Positions 16,471 through 25,831 of a DNA stretch of 64,000 bases are shown piece by piece. Location: contig NZ_JAQZZL010000001.1 of NCBI RefSeq assembly GCF_028745505.1, positions 620,001 to 684,000 on the forward strand, given 5' to 3'. This DNA comes from Lentisphaera marina. GTDB taxonomy: Bacteria > Verrucomicrobiota > Lentisphaeria > Lentisphaerales > Lentisphaeraceae. The notes under the pieces are model-generated. The model made no database searches. It saw only the letters and a list, made by a program, of their open reading frames with translations, and was not told where the DNA came from. The translations under genes and the position numbers were made by a program. Position 1 is the first letter of the stretch. Every line of letters starts with the position of its first letter.

Positions 16471-19191
16471 TTAATAGACCAAGAGGGCGAGGTCAGAGGC
16501 CAACAGGGTGGCGGCGAGCTGGGACCAAGCGGCTTGTTCGATGGTATTGATTGTTGAATCGTTGGCAGAATCACCTACGGCAAGGATATCTTTAGCTTTT
16601 GCGGGTGTCGCTTTAAACTCAGTTTTTAGATCTTTTAAAAGCTCAAGGCAGACCTGCTTTTCGTGGGAACTGGCGGAACGACTGGCGAGTAGCGTGAAGA
16701 TGAGGTCGAGGCGTTCTTCATCGCTTTGCTTCTCATTAATGAGTCGCTCGGCGAGTTTACGCGACATCTCAATGCGCATGGTTTCGTTGAAGAGGGCAAG
16801 TGATTGTAGCGGAGTATTTGAGCGATTGCGTTTGACGCAACTAACTTCGCGATCGGGAGCGTCGAAGAGGCTCATCATGGGGTGGGGGCTAGTTCGCTTC
16901 CAGTAAACGTAGAGGCTTTTGCGGTAGAGTTTTTTACCCTTATCGCGTTCATAAATTTTGGTGTTACTACTGGGGTGAGCCATGGCCAGCCACATGCCTG
17001 CGGGCTGATAGGGCTTCACACCTTCGCCACCCATTTGCTTGTCTAGGAGCTGACTGGACCAAAGGCCGATATCGCGAATGATTTCGGCATCCATGCGATA
17101 GGATGGCCCACGGGCAAAGAGTTTGTTTTCCGGATCATTGATATCTTTTCTAAAAGCCGATGACTGACGGAAGGTTTTTGACATGAGCATCTTTTTGAGG
17201 GTCTTTTTCAGGTCCCAGTTATCTTTATGGAATTCCAAGGCAAGGAAATCGAGGAGTTCTGGATGAGTGGGGTGATCGCCCTGAAGGCCAAAATCCTCGG
17301 GGGAACGCACAAGGCCATAGGCAAATACGCGTTGCCAGATGCGATTCACCAGAACACGCGCAACGGTGGGATGCTCGGGAGAAGTGAGCCATTGAGCCAG
17401 GCCGAGGCGATTCTTCGGAGCACTGTCAGGCATTTTTCCAAAGATCGCAGGGACGTCGGCTTCAAGAGCTTCACCTTTTGGCATATTGTATTCGCCTCGA
17501 TCAAGCAAGTACGTAGGACGAACTTTACCTTCTTTAGCTACCATAGTCGTAGCAAAGCGATGCTCAATTTTCTCAAAGGGAGTTTGAGGGACGAGGTGCA
17601 TGCCAGTGGAGAACTTGAAGCGCTTGAGATCAATGGCGTGGGTGGCGATATGGAGCTCAATTTTTAGTTTGTCACCGGCTTGTGTATTGAGTCGCTCTGC
17701 TAAAGTGAGAGTCGCATTATGATTAAAACTCTTAGTGAGGTCAATGCGCCAACCGGGATTAGACTTTTTCTTGAGAATATTATCTACATTAAAGCGATTG
17801 TGAGAAGAGGTGCCGGATATAGAATCGAACTCGAGTTCTTTTTCTTTTCCATCATTGAAAAGAAATGTGGCTTTAATTTTTTTAATATAAAATTGTTTGG
17901 TCTTTGGATTGTCATTTTTTAGCTGCTTATCATTGAGGATTTCCAACTTTAAGCCATCAACTTGTTTATCGAGCTGACTCATTTCAAATGTATAAGTTTG
18001 ATACTTGGCCTTGGGAGTGGCCGTCTTGCTGTTTTGAGTTTCAATTGCAGTAAAAACGGGCTTGCGGGAAGTTTTGCCCTGGGCTCGGAGTTTGTTCCAT
18101 GCCTTCCAGTCATGGATATTGGAAGGGGCTTTTACAACAGGTGCATAATCATAGCGATTGCCATCTACCGGAGATTCAGCCGTATTATTGAAGAAGGCCA
18201 TGAGCTTGAAGTACTCATCGTGGTAGATGGGGTCGTATTTATGGGTGTGACAGCGAACGCATTGCATGCTAGTGCCGAGTAGCACTGTACCGAGGTTCTC
18301 GACTCGATCAAAATTGTTTTTGGCCTGAAACTCCTCGGGGATGGCACCGCCTTCTCCGGTGGTGGGATTCATGCGGATAAAGCCCGTGGCCACCTGCTGT
18401 TCAAGGCTAGGATTGGGAAGTAAGTCACCCGCCAGTTGCCAGGTGATGAAGTCTTTCATTGAGAGGTTTTCGTTTAAGGCCATGATTACCCAGTCGCGGT
18501 AGGGGTAGATGGCGCGGCGATTATCCAGGTGCAGGCCATGGGTGTCGCCATAGCGGATGGCATCGAGCCAGTAACGAGCCTGATGCTCACCATAACTTGA
18601 GGATGCTAGGAGACGATCCAAATAGCTTTCGTAAGCTCGGGGACCTTGGTCATTTAAAAAAGTATTGAGTTCATCGATTGAGGGTGGTAGGCCTCTAAGC
18701 GTTAGAGAGGCGCGGCGAGCTAAAGTCCTCTTATCGGCCTCTGGAGCAAAAGTTTTTCCTTTTGGGAATTCGGCTTTAATGAATTCGTCAATGTTTTTGT
18801 GCTCACGATCTTTTATAGGCGGGACATAGGCCCAATGTTTTGCGTACTTCGCACCGCCCTTGATCCACTGAGTCAGGATTTCGCGTTCTTCTTTTGTGAG
18901 CTGCTTCTCCGCATCTTTTGGGGGCATGGGATCGTCTTCGTCAAACATGCGATAGATGACTTCGCTTTCCTCAAGATTATCGGGATCAATGGCTTTGTAA
19001 CCGTCGAGATCTTTGGTGGCATGTTCAAAGCTGTCGAGACGTATGTCCTTTTTCTTGGCATCAGGGCCATGACAGGCAAAGCATTTATCGGATAAAATGG
19101 GTAGGACTTCTTTGGCAAAATCAGGTTTTTTGGCATGTGCGGAAAGAGCTACACAAGAAATAATAAAAATTGTGATGGAGGATTGATACAT
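16471..19191 (-). CDS. Planctomycete-type cytochrome c protein with DUF1549 and DUF1553 domains
   Basis: 906 residues. A signal peptide (about 20 residues, ending SAHA) is followed by a heme motif C37-F-A-C40-H41-GPDAKKKDIRLDS, the PSCyt1 N-terminal cytochrome. DUF1549 covers about 130-340 (RASLTLRGLPPSIDEL; YWLDAIRYGDTHGLHLD) and DUF1553 about 600-870 (RVLVNRIWQRVFAYGLVRSPEDFG). A beta-sandwich insertion lies between them. The protein is predicted to be periplasmic. The biochemical role is unknown, with proposed redox work on sugars. It is third in the operon, between the propeller/DUF1080 gene and the DUF1501 gene. Length and order fit the family. Confidence 0.92.
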   Translation of the reverse strand: MYQSSITIFIISCVALSAHAKKPDFAKEVLPILSDKCFACHGPDAKKKDIRLDSFEHATKDLDGYKAIDPDNLEESEVIYRMFDEDDPMPPKDAEKQLTKEEREILTQWIKGGAKYAKHWAYVPPIKDREHKNIDEFIKAEFPKGKTFAPEADKRTLARRASLTLRGLPPSIDELNTFLNDQGPRAYESYLDRLLASSSYGEHQARYWLDAIRYGDTHGLHLDNRRAIYPYRDWVIMALNENLSMKDFITWQLAGDLLPNPSLEQQVATGFIRMNPTTGEGGAIPEEFQAKNNFDRVENLGTVLLGTSMQCVRCHTHKYDPIYHDEYFKLMAFFNNTAESPVDGNRYDYAPVVKAPSNIHDWKAWNKLRAQGKTSRKPVFTAIETQNSKTATPKAKYQTYTFEMSQLDKQVDGLKLEILNDKQLKNDNPKTKQFYIKKIKATFLFNDGKEKELEFDSISGTSSHNRFNVDNILKKKSNPGWRIDLTKSFNHNATLTLAERLNTQAGDKLKIELHIATHAIDLKRFKFSTGMHLVPQTPFEKIEHRFATTMVAKEGKVRPTYLLDRGEYNMPKGEALEADVPAIFGKMPDSAPKNRLGLAQWLTSPEHPTVARVLVNRIWQRVFAYGLVRSPEDFGLQGDHPTHPELLDFLALEFHKDNWDLKKTLKKMLMSKTFRQSSAFRKDINDPENKLFARGPSYRMDAEIIRDIGLWSSQLLDKQMGGEGVKPYQPAGMWLAMAHPSSNTKIYERDKGKKLYRKSLYVYWKRTSPHPMMSLFDAPDREVSCVKRNRSNTPLQSLALFNETMRIEMSRKLAERLINEKQSDEERLDLIFTLLASRSASSHEKQVCLELLKDLKTEFKATPAKAKDILAVGDSANDSTINTIEQAAWSQLAATLLASDLALLVY

Positions 19192-19206
19192 TTTTCTTCT
19201 TTGGGA

Positions 19207-21705
19207 TTATTTATCTTTATGGTCAATTTGACGGTCTTTGTTTTTGTCTAGGCCGGGGAATTGATCACTATAGATTTTACGATGCTCTTCGCGGTCCAAG
19301 CTCTGGCTCTTGTCCTTGTCAGCACCTCTGAAAGCACCTTCGTGGGGGAATTCTTCCGGACTTAGTTTGCCATCTTTATTTTTGTCGTCGTGATTAAATT
19401 GCTTAGTCCAAAAGCCAAGAAATTCTTTTTCAGTTATGACTTCATTGGCGTTGCTATCCATCATGCTCACCATATGACGGTTGAGCACTGTAATAGGCTT
19501 GATTATTTTGACATTATGATTGATCTCGGTTTCGCTTTTAAAGCTGCTTCTGAAGACCTCTAGGCTTTTGTCGTAATCGACATTGGGGACAATCCACATA
19601 TTGCGAAAGAAGACATCTGAGCCCTTGTGATCCTGAATCATGAGCGGGCGTTTACCGTGTGCTTGATAAGCTTTATTCACCTGTCCGTAGAACCAAGCAT
19701 CGTTGTGAATCAGTTCACCATTGTGGAAAATAGTGGCGCGCATGGGTTCCACAAGTTTTCCGTCATTATCGAAAATGGGAGCTTTCATCAAGATGTCGTA
19801 GCTCTGCCATTGTCCCGGAGGTCGACTAGCGTTGACTAGTGGCGGAGCCTGACCCCAGATGGAGCCACAGCTACCATCTGCAGTGGTGGGGTTTTTGTAT
19901 GAATTCATGACCTGAATTTCATAGCCCGACATGAGGAAGATACCCGAGTTGCCATAGAGCTGACCGACGGATTTTGGATCATCGGATTTAGCCGCCATAA
20001 ATTCGATGTGAATTCGTGCGTCACCGTAGGCATCTTTAGTAGCAAAGTTACCCTTGCCACGTTTCCAAAGACCCTTGGTTTCGGTTTCCCAATTGGGGTT
20101 AGACCACTTTGCGTCATCTAGTATGGTGGCATTTTTAGGTGTTTGAACTGCGGTTTCCGCAAAACTTTTTGGAGTGACGACTGCGGGGGCAGGGCGACGG
20201 CCATCATTTTTTCTCCAGCCGGCTCCGGGGATGAGGGGCTTAAGGCGCTTTGGCTTTTTTTGCGAAGTCAGCAAATTGTTGACGGTGTAAAAGATCGAGC
20301 GATTAAGAAGTTTTTTGTTATTTGCGGAGTTCATTTCTGGAAAGTTGATTTCGTAGACTTTATGCTTTTCTAAGGCAACTTTTATCTCGAGTACTTTCTT
20401 ATCCTTGGAGAGCTTCATGGATTGAACTGGAAGATTTTTTTCATCTACACGATCAGAGCCATAGATGGCTGAATAATTGTAATGCCAGCTCTTCACTGCA
20501 GGGGTGACTTTTTTAGTCAAAGGCTCAGTGAAAGTAATTTTAAAACCATCTTTAGTTATATTGACTTCATAGATTTCAAAGGGAATTGTTTTGCCATCCC
20601 AAGACACTTTTTGCAGGGCAGTTCTCTTGCCACCCTGACTGCGCCAGCCACGACCAACTTGAGCCGTCCAAAGATTGCCATCTTTATCAAATTCCATTTT
20701 AACCGTTCCTGACTGCGTTCCCTTGAGAAACTGCACACACCAGCCCTGATAAGCCCCACCAACTTCTTCAATACCGCAGCGAATGAGGTTGGAGACTGAT
20801 TGGTCACCGATGAAGAATTGATCTTTGAAAAAGCCAAACTTACCCTTGGTCGTATCCCACACGGGACTACCTGGCGAGTTAGAGATGTATGTGCGTGGTA
20901 GCCATATGGTGGGCATGGTACGAATTTTAGCAAAGTCCTCGTTTTTCATACTGAGGATTTTTTCTTCGCTGTAATCCGGGCGAGCAGCTAAACTGCCTGG
21001 ATGGCCGTAAAACTTACCTTCTTGAACATGAAATAGGGCGCAGTCAGGCATCCAATCACCCTGATTATCCGTGATAAAAAGTTCATCCTGAGGGCTCATG
21101 CCGATACCACAGGGCGAGCGAAATCCACTGGCAATGGGATGGAAGTGACCTTGGCGATCAGAGCGGTAGACCCAGCCTCGGTAGGGCGCTGTGTAAACCA
21201 TGACGCCGTGTTCACCAGGACGACCGGCGCGGACTTCTAGGCCTTTGCCGTCCACTTTGCGGGCGCTGAGGTTGAGGGAGGCGTACTTCCGACCCAAAGA
21301 ATCAACCACTGGACCGAAATGATATTCGTGGTAACCCTTGGTATAACCGAAGTCAGCAGTAACGGTCTCAAATAAATCGGCTTTGCCGTCAGCGTTGGTG
21401 TCTTTGACGCGGGTGAGTTCGGGTTTTTGGGCTAGGTAATAGGCCTCTTCTTTTTTATCATAATAAATGCCATTGGGCTCCATGAGGTCTTCGGCAAAAA
21501 GGTGCCATTTCCCCTTAGTATATTCCCAGATTTGTCCTTCCCAGGTACAGATGGCAATAGTATCGTCATTCTTTTCACATACACCCAGAAGTGAAATAGA
21601 ACCCTTGGGAAGAGTAATAGTATCCAGTTTGTAACCATCCGGGATTTGAGCAAAAACTGGAGTGCAAAGCACAGATAAAACGGTGAGTAAAAACTTTTTC
21701 ATCAT
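19207..21705 (-). CDS. Beta-propeller, DUF1080 and EF-hand fusion protein, secreted
   Basis: 832 residues. Signal peptide (ends PVFA), then a six-bladed sugar-dehydrogenase-like propeller at about 20-480 (AICTWEGQIWEYTKG; FRSPCGIGMSPQDELFITDNQGDW; WLPRTYISNSPGSPVW). DUF1080, the 3-keto-disaccharide hydrolase-like beta-jellyroll, spans about 530-730 (GQLYGNSGIFLMSGYEIQV). The C-terminus holds EF-hand-like calcium loops (DSNANEVITEKE, DKNKDGKLSPEE, DKDKSQSLDREE, DKNKDRQIDHKD). AGGAG fits best with the second ATG (21702). The separate genes at 30502 and 33214 encode the same propeller and DUF1080 parts, so this is a natural fusion linking their functions. Second gene of the operon. Confidence 0.85.
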   Translation of the reverse strand: MMKKFLLTVLSVLCTPVFAQIPDGYKLDTITLPKGSISLLGVCEKNDDTIAICTWEGQIWEYTKGKWHLFAEDLMEPNGIYYDKKEEAYYLAQKPELTRVKDTNADGKADLFETVTADFGYTKGYHEYHFGPVVDSLGRKYASLNLSARKVDGKGLEVRAGRPGEHGVMVYTAPYRGWVYRSDRQGHFHPIASGFRSPCGIGMSPQDELFITDNQGDWMPDCALFHVQEGKFYGHPGSLAARPDYSEEKILSMKNEDFAKIRTMPTIWLPRTYISNSPGSPVWDTTKGKFGFFKDQFFIGDQSVSNLIRCGIEEVGGAYQGWCVQFLKGTQSGTVKMEFDKDGNLWTAQVGRGWRSQGGKRTALQKVSWDGKTIPFEIYEVNITKDGFKITFTEPLTKKVTPAVKSWHYNYSAIYGSDRVDEKNLPVQSMKLSKDKKVLEIKVALEKHKVYEINFPEMNSANNKKLLNRSIFYTVNNLLTSQKKPKRLKPLIPGAGWRKNDGRRPAPAVVTPKSFAETAVQTPKNATILDDAKWSNPNWETETKGLWKRGKGNFATKDAYGDARIHIEFMAAKSDDPKSVGQLYGNSGIFLMSGYEIQVMNSYKNPTTADGSCGSIWGQAPPLVNASRPPGQWQSYDILMKAPIFDNDGKLVEPMRATIFHNGELIHNDAWFYGQVNKAYQAHGKRPLMIQDHKGSDVFFRNMWIVPNVDYDKSLEVFRSSFKSETEINHNVKIIKPITVLNRHMVSMMDSNANEVITEKEFLGFWTKQFNHDDKNKDGKLSPEEFPHEGAFRGADKDKSQSLDREEHRKIYSDQFPGLDKNKDRQIDHKDK

Positions 21706-21711
21706 GGACTC

Positions 21712-22923
21712 CTAATTAAAATCTATTTTAAAATTGCTGTTAGTTTTGGGGCTACCGGTCATTTCGTGGACGAGTTCAAAGCCAGGAATGGCTTCTTTTG
21801 ATTCACCTTTAAGTGAAAAACCTGTAGCTCCCAAAGGTGAAATAGTGACCTTGTGTTCTTTGCCGCCAATAGCAGTTTTGATAAGAACAGATCCGCCTTT
21901 TGATTGATAGGAGAGCATTTTAATTTTGTGCTTCGTATTGTAGCCGTGAAAATTCGAGGGGAGTTCTTGACCCATTATACTAGAAGGCAATGCACTTCTT
22001 GCATTGAGTGATGGCGTTTGATCTACGAAGGAGTTTTTCCATACTTTTTCAATCTTGCCACTATAGGGATTGTAGGCCACAAGAACTTTATTTGGCAGCA
22101 AGCACAAAAGCGTTCGCGGCGATATATCATGAACGTATTTGCGAATGACTTTGGCTTCAGCTCCGGCGCGAACCATTTTGGGTTCGGAACCTTCAAGGCT
22201 CTTGCCCATCAGAGTGAAATGACCTTTGCCTTCTTGAGTCATAGTCGCATGAAACTTGAGGGAGTGCTGCATTTTTTCATCGTGAAGGATTTCGATTTTG
22301 TGAACACCCTTGGTGAGTTTGAAGTCCTGAGCCTTGTTGAGAGATTTATTATTTTCATCCTGAAAGAGAACTTCTTTGCCGTTGATGTAAACCGCCGTGC
22401 GGCCAGCTTTACGAATACGCAGGCCGTATACACCATCTTCTTGGATGTAGAGATCGGCTTTTAAATGGGCGACGGCATCGTAACGGTTCTTAAAGTAGAT
22501 GAGGTTTTCTTTGATTGATTTCTGCTCAAGTGATTCCACTGTTTTGAGGAGGTCGAGACTGAGCTTTTTCCCTTTGAAATGAGCTTTAGGGTAAGAGGAC
22601 AACGCGAGTGAGCGCAGGCCTTTTTGCTTTGAAAGAATGAAGTCACGAGCTGCTTTTAAATCGTCTTCTTTAAAGAGCTGTTTGTAGGGAGCCATCTCTG
22701 TATTGGGAATGCCCTCCGATATGCTGTGTAAAACAGCATGCGGTGAATCGCCGTGTTTCCAGAAATCGTCGATGAGACTGGGACCAATACCACCATTCAT
22801 ATCTAGGCCGTGACAGATGTGGCAGACCTGTTTATATATTTCTTCGCCGCGCTTAATGGAATCGGCTACTAGAGTTTGGCAGAGAGTCCCAAGACTTATA
22901 AAAGTAAAGAGAAATTTTTTCAT
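21712..22923 (-). CDS. Secreted c-type cytochrome with C-terminal beta domains
   Basis: 403 residues. Signal peptide, then a single-heme cytochrome c domain (C34-H-I-C37-H38-GLDMNGGIGPSL; Met ligand probably in NTEMAPY). Residues from about 140 form a PA14-like beta domain (YGLRIRKAGRTAVYINGKEV), followed by a beta-rich tail of unknown type. The paralogue at 31920 has the same plan. It is the first gene of the four-gene operon and ends six bases before the propeller-DUF1080 start. A TGTAACG-N17-GTATAG promoter-like element lies about 48 bases upstream. It probably passes electrons from the propeller protein, by inference from synteny. Confidence 0.85.
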   Translation of the reverse strand: MKKFLFTFISLGTLCQTLVADSIKRGEEIYKQVCHICHGLDMNGGIGPSLIDDFWKHGDSPHAVLHSISEGIPNTEMAPYKQLFKEDDLKAARDFILSKQKGLRSLALSSYPKAHFKGKKLSLDLLKTVESLEQKSIKENLIYFKNRYDAVAHLKADLYIQEDGVYGLRIRKAGRTAVYINGKEVLFQDENNKSLNKAQDFKLTKGVHKIEILHDEKMQHSLKFHATMTQEGKGHFTLMGKSLEGSEPKMVRAGAEAKVIRKYVHDISPRTLLCLLPNKVLVAYNPYSGKIEKVWKNSFVDQTPSLNARSALPSSIMGQELPSNFHGYNTKHKIKMLSYQSKGGSVLIKTAIGGKEHKVTISPLGATGFSLKGESKEAIPGFELVHEMTGSPKTNSNFKIDFN

Positions 22924-22964
22924 AAAATGCCTTTGTATTGAATTAGATTTTTTACTTCTAAAAT

Positions 22965-22995
22965 TCTATACAAGATCAAAAGCCGAGGCGTTACA
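22965..22995 (-). promoter_or_regulatory. Candidate ECF-type promoter, TGTAACG-N17-GTATAG (cytochrome operon)
   Basis: Read on the minus strand: TGTAACG (22995-22989), a 17-base spacer ending CTT, then GTATAG from 22971. It lies about 48 bases before the cytochrome ATG and between that gene and the end of the kinase gene at 23005. Confidence 0.45.
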
Positions 22996-23004
22996 AAAAA
23001 ATTA

Positions 23005-25068
23005 TTATTGCGGTTTTTTATGAATGATAATTTCAATATTAGAGGGTATTTGAGCCATTTCTCTTTTGGAAAACTGCCCCTCATGTAAATGAAGTTTTTT
23101 GAGTTTAGTCAGTAAAGCGATTTCCTGACTATTGACGATTAGAGTGTGTTGAATATGTAGTTCCTCAATGGGCAGGTCCGTGATAGGCTTGATGTGAAAT
23201 AGTGTATTGCCAGAGAGCTTGAGGACCTTTACTTTTTTAGATGGGAAAGTCTGCAGTTCAATGATTTTTGTGTTACTTAGGTCAGCTGCTTCAAGTGGCA
23301 TAGCTCTCAAACCGATAGAGTTATAGATAGCGGTGTTGGACAAATCGATTGATTTAGCCGGAAAATTCATCAGACATAAATGGGAAGATAACCAAAGATT
23401 ATTAGAGACGTCCAAATGACCGGTGGATTTATTGAAGTAGAAGTTGAGTAAGGCAGCTTTTTTAGGGCCGTGATTTAAAGTAATGACACCCTTACAAAAC
23501 TTAATTCTATCATCGATATCAAGGTTCTGAAAGGCTTTGTAATGAATGATTTTGAAGTAGATATGACCATTATTGAGGGGTTTGAAATCTGTGAGTAAGT
23601 TAAGGTATTGGGAAATATTTAGGGCTGTGGAATCATCGGCTTTGATCTGACTGTATTTCAAGGCCAATTTTGTCATGGGATGTGTCGATGAATAAGCGGC
23701 TTTTTCATGCACTTTTAAAAAAGCTTGATATTCTTCTCTGATAAAATGGTTGTTAGCTTTGACGCGCCAGGCTTTTTGTAAATTTGGGTTACGATTGACT
23801 GCGTTGTCCGCAAAGCGCAGGCTCTCATCAAATTTACAGATATCAAAAGCATCTATGGCTCTTTCCAGAAACAAAGGGGCCGCATCGACGCCCATTTGTT
23901 TATTAAATTCCTGCTCGAGTTTGAGTTTTTCCTTGAGTTGGACTTCATTTTCTTTGGCAAGTTTAAGGTTATTGGACAGGGCTAGCAATGCGGTCGCTAG
24001 GATAAGTAAAGTGAAAATAGCCAAGGTGCTAAAAGCTTTGTGTCGCAAGAGTAAGAGTTTTAAGGCTTTGGCAAAAGAAGCTTCCTCTGCATCGGGCATA
24101 AAACCATTGCGATAAGCCAAAATATCTTTCTGTAAGTCCTGCACATTTGCATAGCGATCTTCGGGCTGTAGAGCCATCGCTTTTAAACACACGGCCTCAA
24201 GTGATATGGGGATTTGGGAATTGAGAGAAGTCGGTATGGGGAATTGGCATCGTGCCGTTTTGTCTAAAATCTCATCAATTGATTTGCCTTTAAAGGGTTT
24301 CTCTAGGCTTAGAAGAGCATAAAGCAGTGTGCCCAAAGAAAAAATATCGGTGTGAAAACCTTTGCGCATTTTAAGTTTGCTCGTTTGCTCGGGTGCCATA
24401 TAGCCCGGCGAGCCCTTGACCGTTCCATGTATGGTATGATTTTCAATGTCGTGGTCCAATACTGAGCAGTATTCTAGGAGCAACTCGTCGCAGCAGGAGG
24501 CTTCCACATCGGCTAGCCCCCAGTCACAAAGCACTACGTCACCGTAACTACTTATACGAATATTATCTGGCTTGATATCTAAGTGAACCACTCCGACTGA
24601 GTGTGCGTAGGCAATAGCATCGCAGACTTTTAAAAAGATATCTAGGCGATTATTGAGCCCAGAGAATTCATTTTGTTTACCGGATTTTAGTTCATCTATG
24701 ACTTCACTGAGTGACTGCCCGGCAATAAACTTCATCGTGAACCAAGGCTTATCTTGGTCGAGTCCGATATTATATACTGGAACTATATTGGGATGCTGAA
24801 GTGCCGCATTGAGCTTGGCTTCGCGTAAAAAGACTTCGACTTTTTGTGGGTCGCTACCATCTTTTAAAGTAGCCATGGCAACGCGACGATTAGTTTTGCG
24901 ATTGTAGCAAAGATCAATACGCTTGAGGCCCCCTTCACTATAAAACTTAAAATCGGAGTAGACATCTTCAGTATTTTTGAGGGATTCACTTAGATTGGTC
25001 TCGGAACTATCGAAGGCCTCATCAAAAATATCCCCTAGTCCATCAGCGAAATTATTTTCGGGTGACAT
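23005..25068 (-). CDS. Transmembrane Ser/Thr kinase-like protein with TPR-like and LRR regions (pair 2)
   Basis: 687 residues, a paralogue of the kinases at 12416 and 25832 along the whole length. The catalytic loop is HLDIKPDN, followed by LCDWGLAD and SPGYMAPEQTS; the VAIK position reads VAMATLK, again with Ala for the usual Lys. A membrane span near residue 355 (FSTLAIFTLLILATALLAL) precedes helical repeats and C-terminal LRRs (HLDVSNNLWL, LKLSGNTLFHI). The frame stays open upstream to 25218, but that part overlaps the sigma gene and reads as nonsense; the ATG at 25068 is one base past the sigma stop with GGAAAG nearby, indicating translational coupling. Confidence 0.85.
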   Translation of the reverse strand: MSPENNFADGLGDIFDEAFDSSETNLSESLKNTEDVYSDFKFYSEGGLKRIDLCYNRKTNRRVAMATLKDGSDPQKVEVFLREAKLNAALQHPNIVPVYNIGLDQDKPWFTMKFIAGQSLSEVIDELKSGKQNEFSGLNNRLDIFLKVCDAIAYAHSVGVVHLDIKPDNIRISSYGDVVLCDWGLADVEASCCDELLLEYCSVLDHDIENHTIHGTVKGSPGYMAPEQTSKLKMRKGFHTDIFSLGTLLYALLSLEKPFKGKSIDEILDKTARCQFPIPTSLNSQIPISLEAVCLKAMALQPEDRYANVQDLQKDILAYRNGFMPDAEEASFAKALKLLLLRHKAFSTLAIFTLLILATALLALSNNLKLAKENEVQLKEKLKLEQEFNKQMGVDAAPLFLERAIDAFDICKFDESLRFADNAVNRNPNLQKAWRVKANNHFIREEYQAFLKVHEKAAYSSTHPMTKLALKYSQIKADDSTALNISQYLNLLTDFKPLNNGHIYFKIIHYKAFQNLDIDDRIKFCKGVITLNHGPKKAALLNFYFNKSTGHLDVSNNLWLSSHLCLMNFPAKSIDLSNTAIYNSIGLRAMPLEAADLSNTKIIELQTFPSKKVKVLKLSGNTLFHIKPITDLPIEELHIQHTLIVNSQEIALLTKLKKLHLHEGQFSKREMAQIPSNIEIIIHKKPQ

Positions 25069-25069
25069 T

Positions 25070-25672
25070 TTAGCTTTCCAATTCAGAGTTGAGGCGAATA
25101 ATTTCTTTGTGCATGGCTTTGCGAACGCGCATCTTGAAAACGCGCACCGAACTCTCGGATAGATCAAACTGATTTGCGAGTTCCGCATTGGAAATTTCAT
25201 CTTTGACTGATGCCTCAAACACTCTTTGTGTTTGTTCTGAGAATTTGTTTTTTAAATTATCCCAGGCCAATTGGGCTATGTGATTCTTCCATTCGCGTTC
25301 GGAAATGATGTTGACTTCCGCCTCGGTCATGAGCTCTAATTTACCAATTATATCATCGTAATTGACATTGCTCTTGGAGTTTCTACTGGCTTTACTTTTA
25401 AAAAAATTGAAGACCGTATTGCGGATCATGACTCCCAACCATGTACGGAAGCGGCACTTATACTTTTCACGATCGTATTTAGAAATGTTTTTCCAGATCT
25501 TAACCAAAACATCTTGCATGAGCTCTTCAGAATCCTGAGAGCCTACATTAAAGCGACGAATAATTACAAAAATGTAGGGACTATAGTAGTGGACGAACTC
25601 TTCCCAGTTTTTCTCATCACGGGAATTTTGAAGCTTTTTTAAAAGTGTATAGCGCGTGTTGTTATCGGTCAT
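25070..25672 (-). CDS. ECF-type RNA polymerase sigma factor (pair 2)
   Basis: 200 residues with ECF region 2 (SQDSEELMQDVLVKIWKNIS; CRFRTWLGVMIRN) and region 4 helix-turn-helix (LANQFDLSESSVRVFKMRVRKAMHKE). The closest relatives in the window are the sigma factors at 27882 and 11799. Its stop is one base from the kinase start. Upstream is TGTAAGT-N16-GTATAA, a variant of the shared promoter-like motif, so autoregulation is plausible. It lacks a C-terminal extension and an anti-sigma partner. Confidence 0.9.
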   Translation of the reverse strand: MTDNNTRYTLLKKLQNSRDEKNWEEFVHYYSPYIFVIIRRFNVGSQDSEELMQDVLVKIWKNISKYDREKYKCRFRTWLGVMIRNTVFNFFKSKASRNSKSNVNYDDIIGKLELMTEAEVNIISEREWKNHIAQLAWDNLKNKFSEQTQRVFEASVKDEISNAELANQFDLSESSVRVFKMRVRKAMHKEIIRLNSELES

Positions 25673-25729
25673 ATCATTTTTTAGGCTTAAAATTAAAGGA
25701 GAGACTCTAGGCAGAAGAATAGTAGTCTA

Positions 25730-25759
25730 ATTATACATCGAATTTAATAGGTACTTACA
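25730..25759 (-). promoter_or_regulatory. Candidate ECF-type promoter, TGTAAGT-N16-GTATAA (sigma, pair 2)
   Basis: Minus strand: TGTAAGT (25759-25753), 16-base spacer, GTATAA from 25736, about 64 bases before the sigma ATG. It differs from the consensus at the last two bases of the upstream box. Confidence 0.35.
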
Positions 25760-25831
25760 AAAAAAACGATTTTTTATAAACTAAGAAGTGACTGATTATA
25801 TTTCCAAGCAAAGCGAAAATTCTTTGAAAAC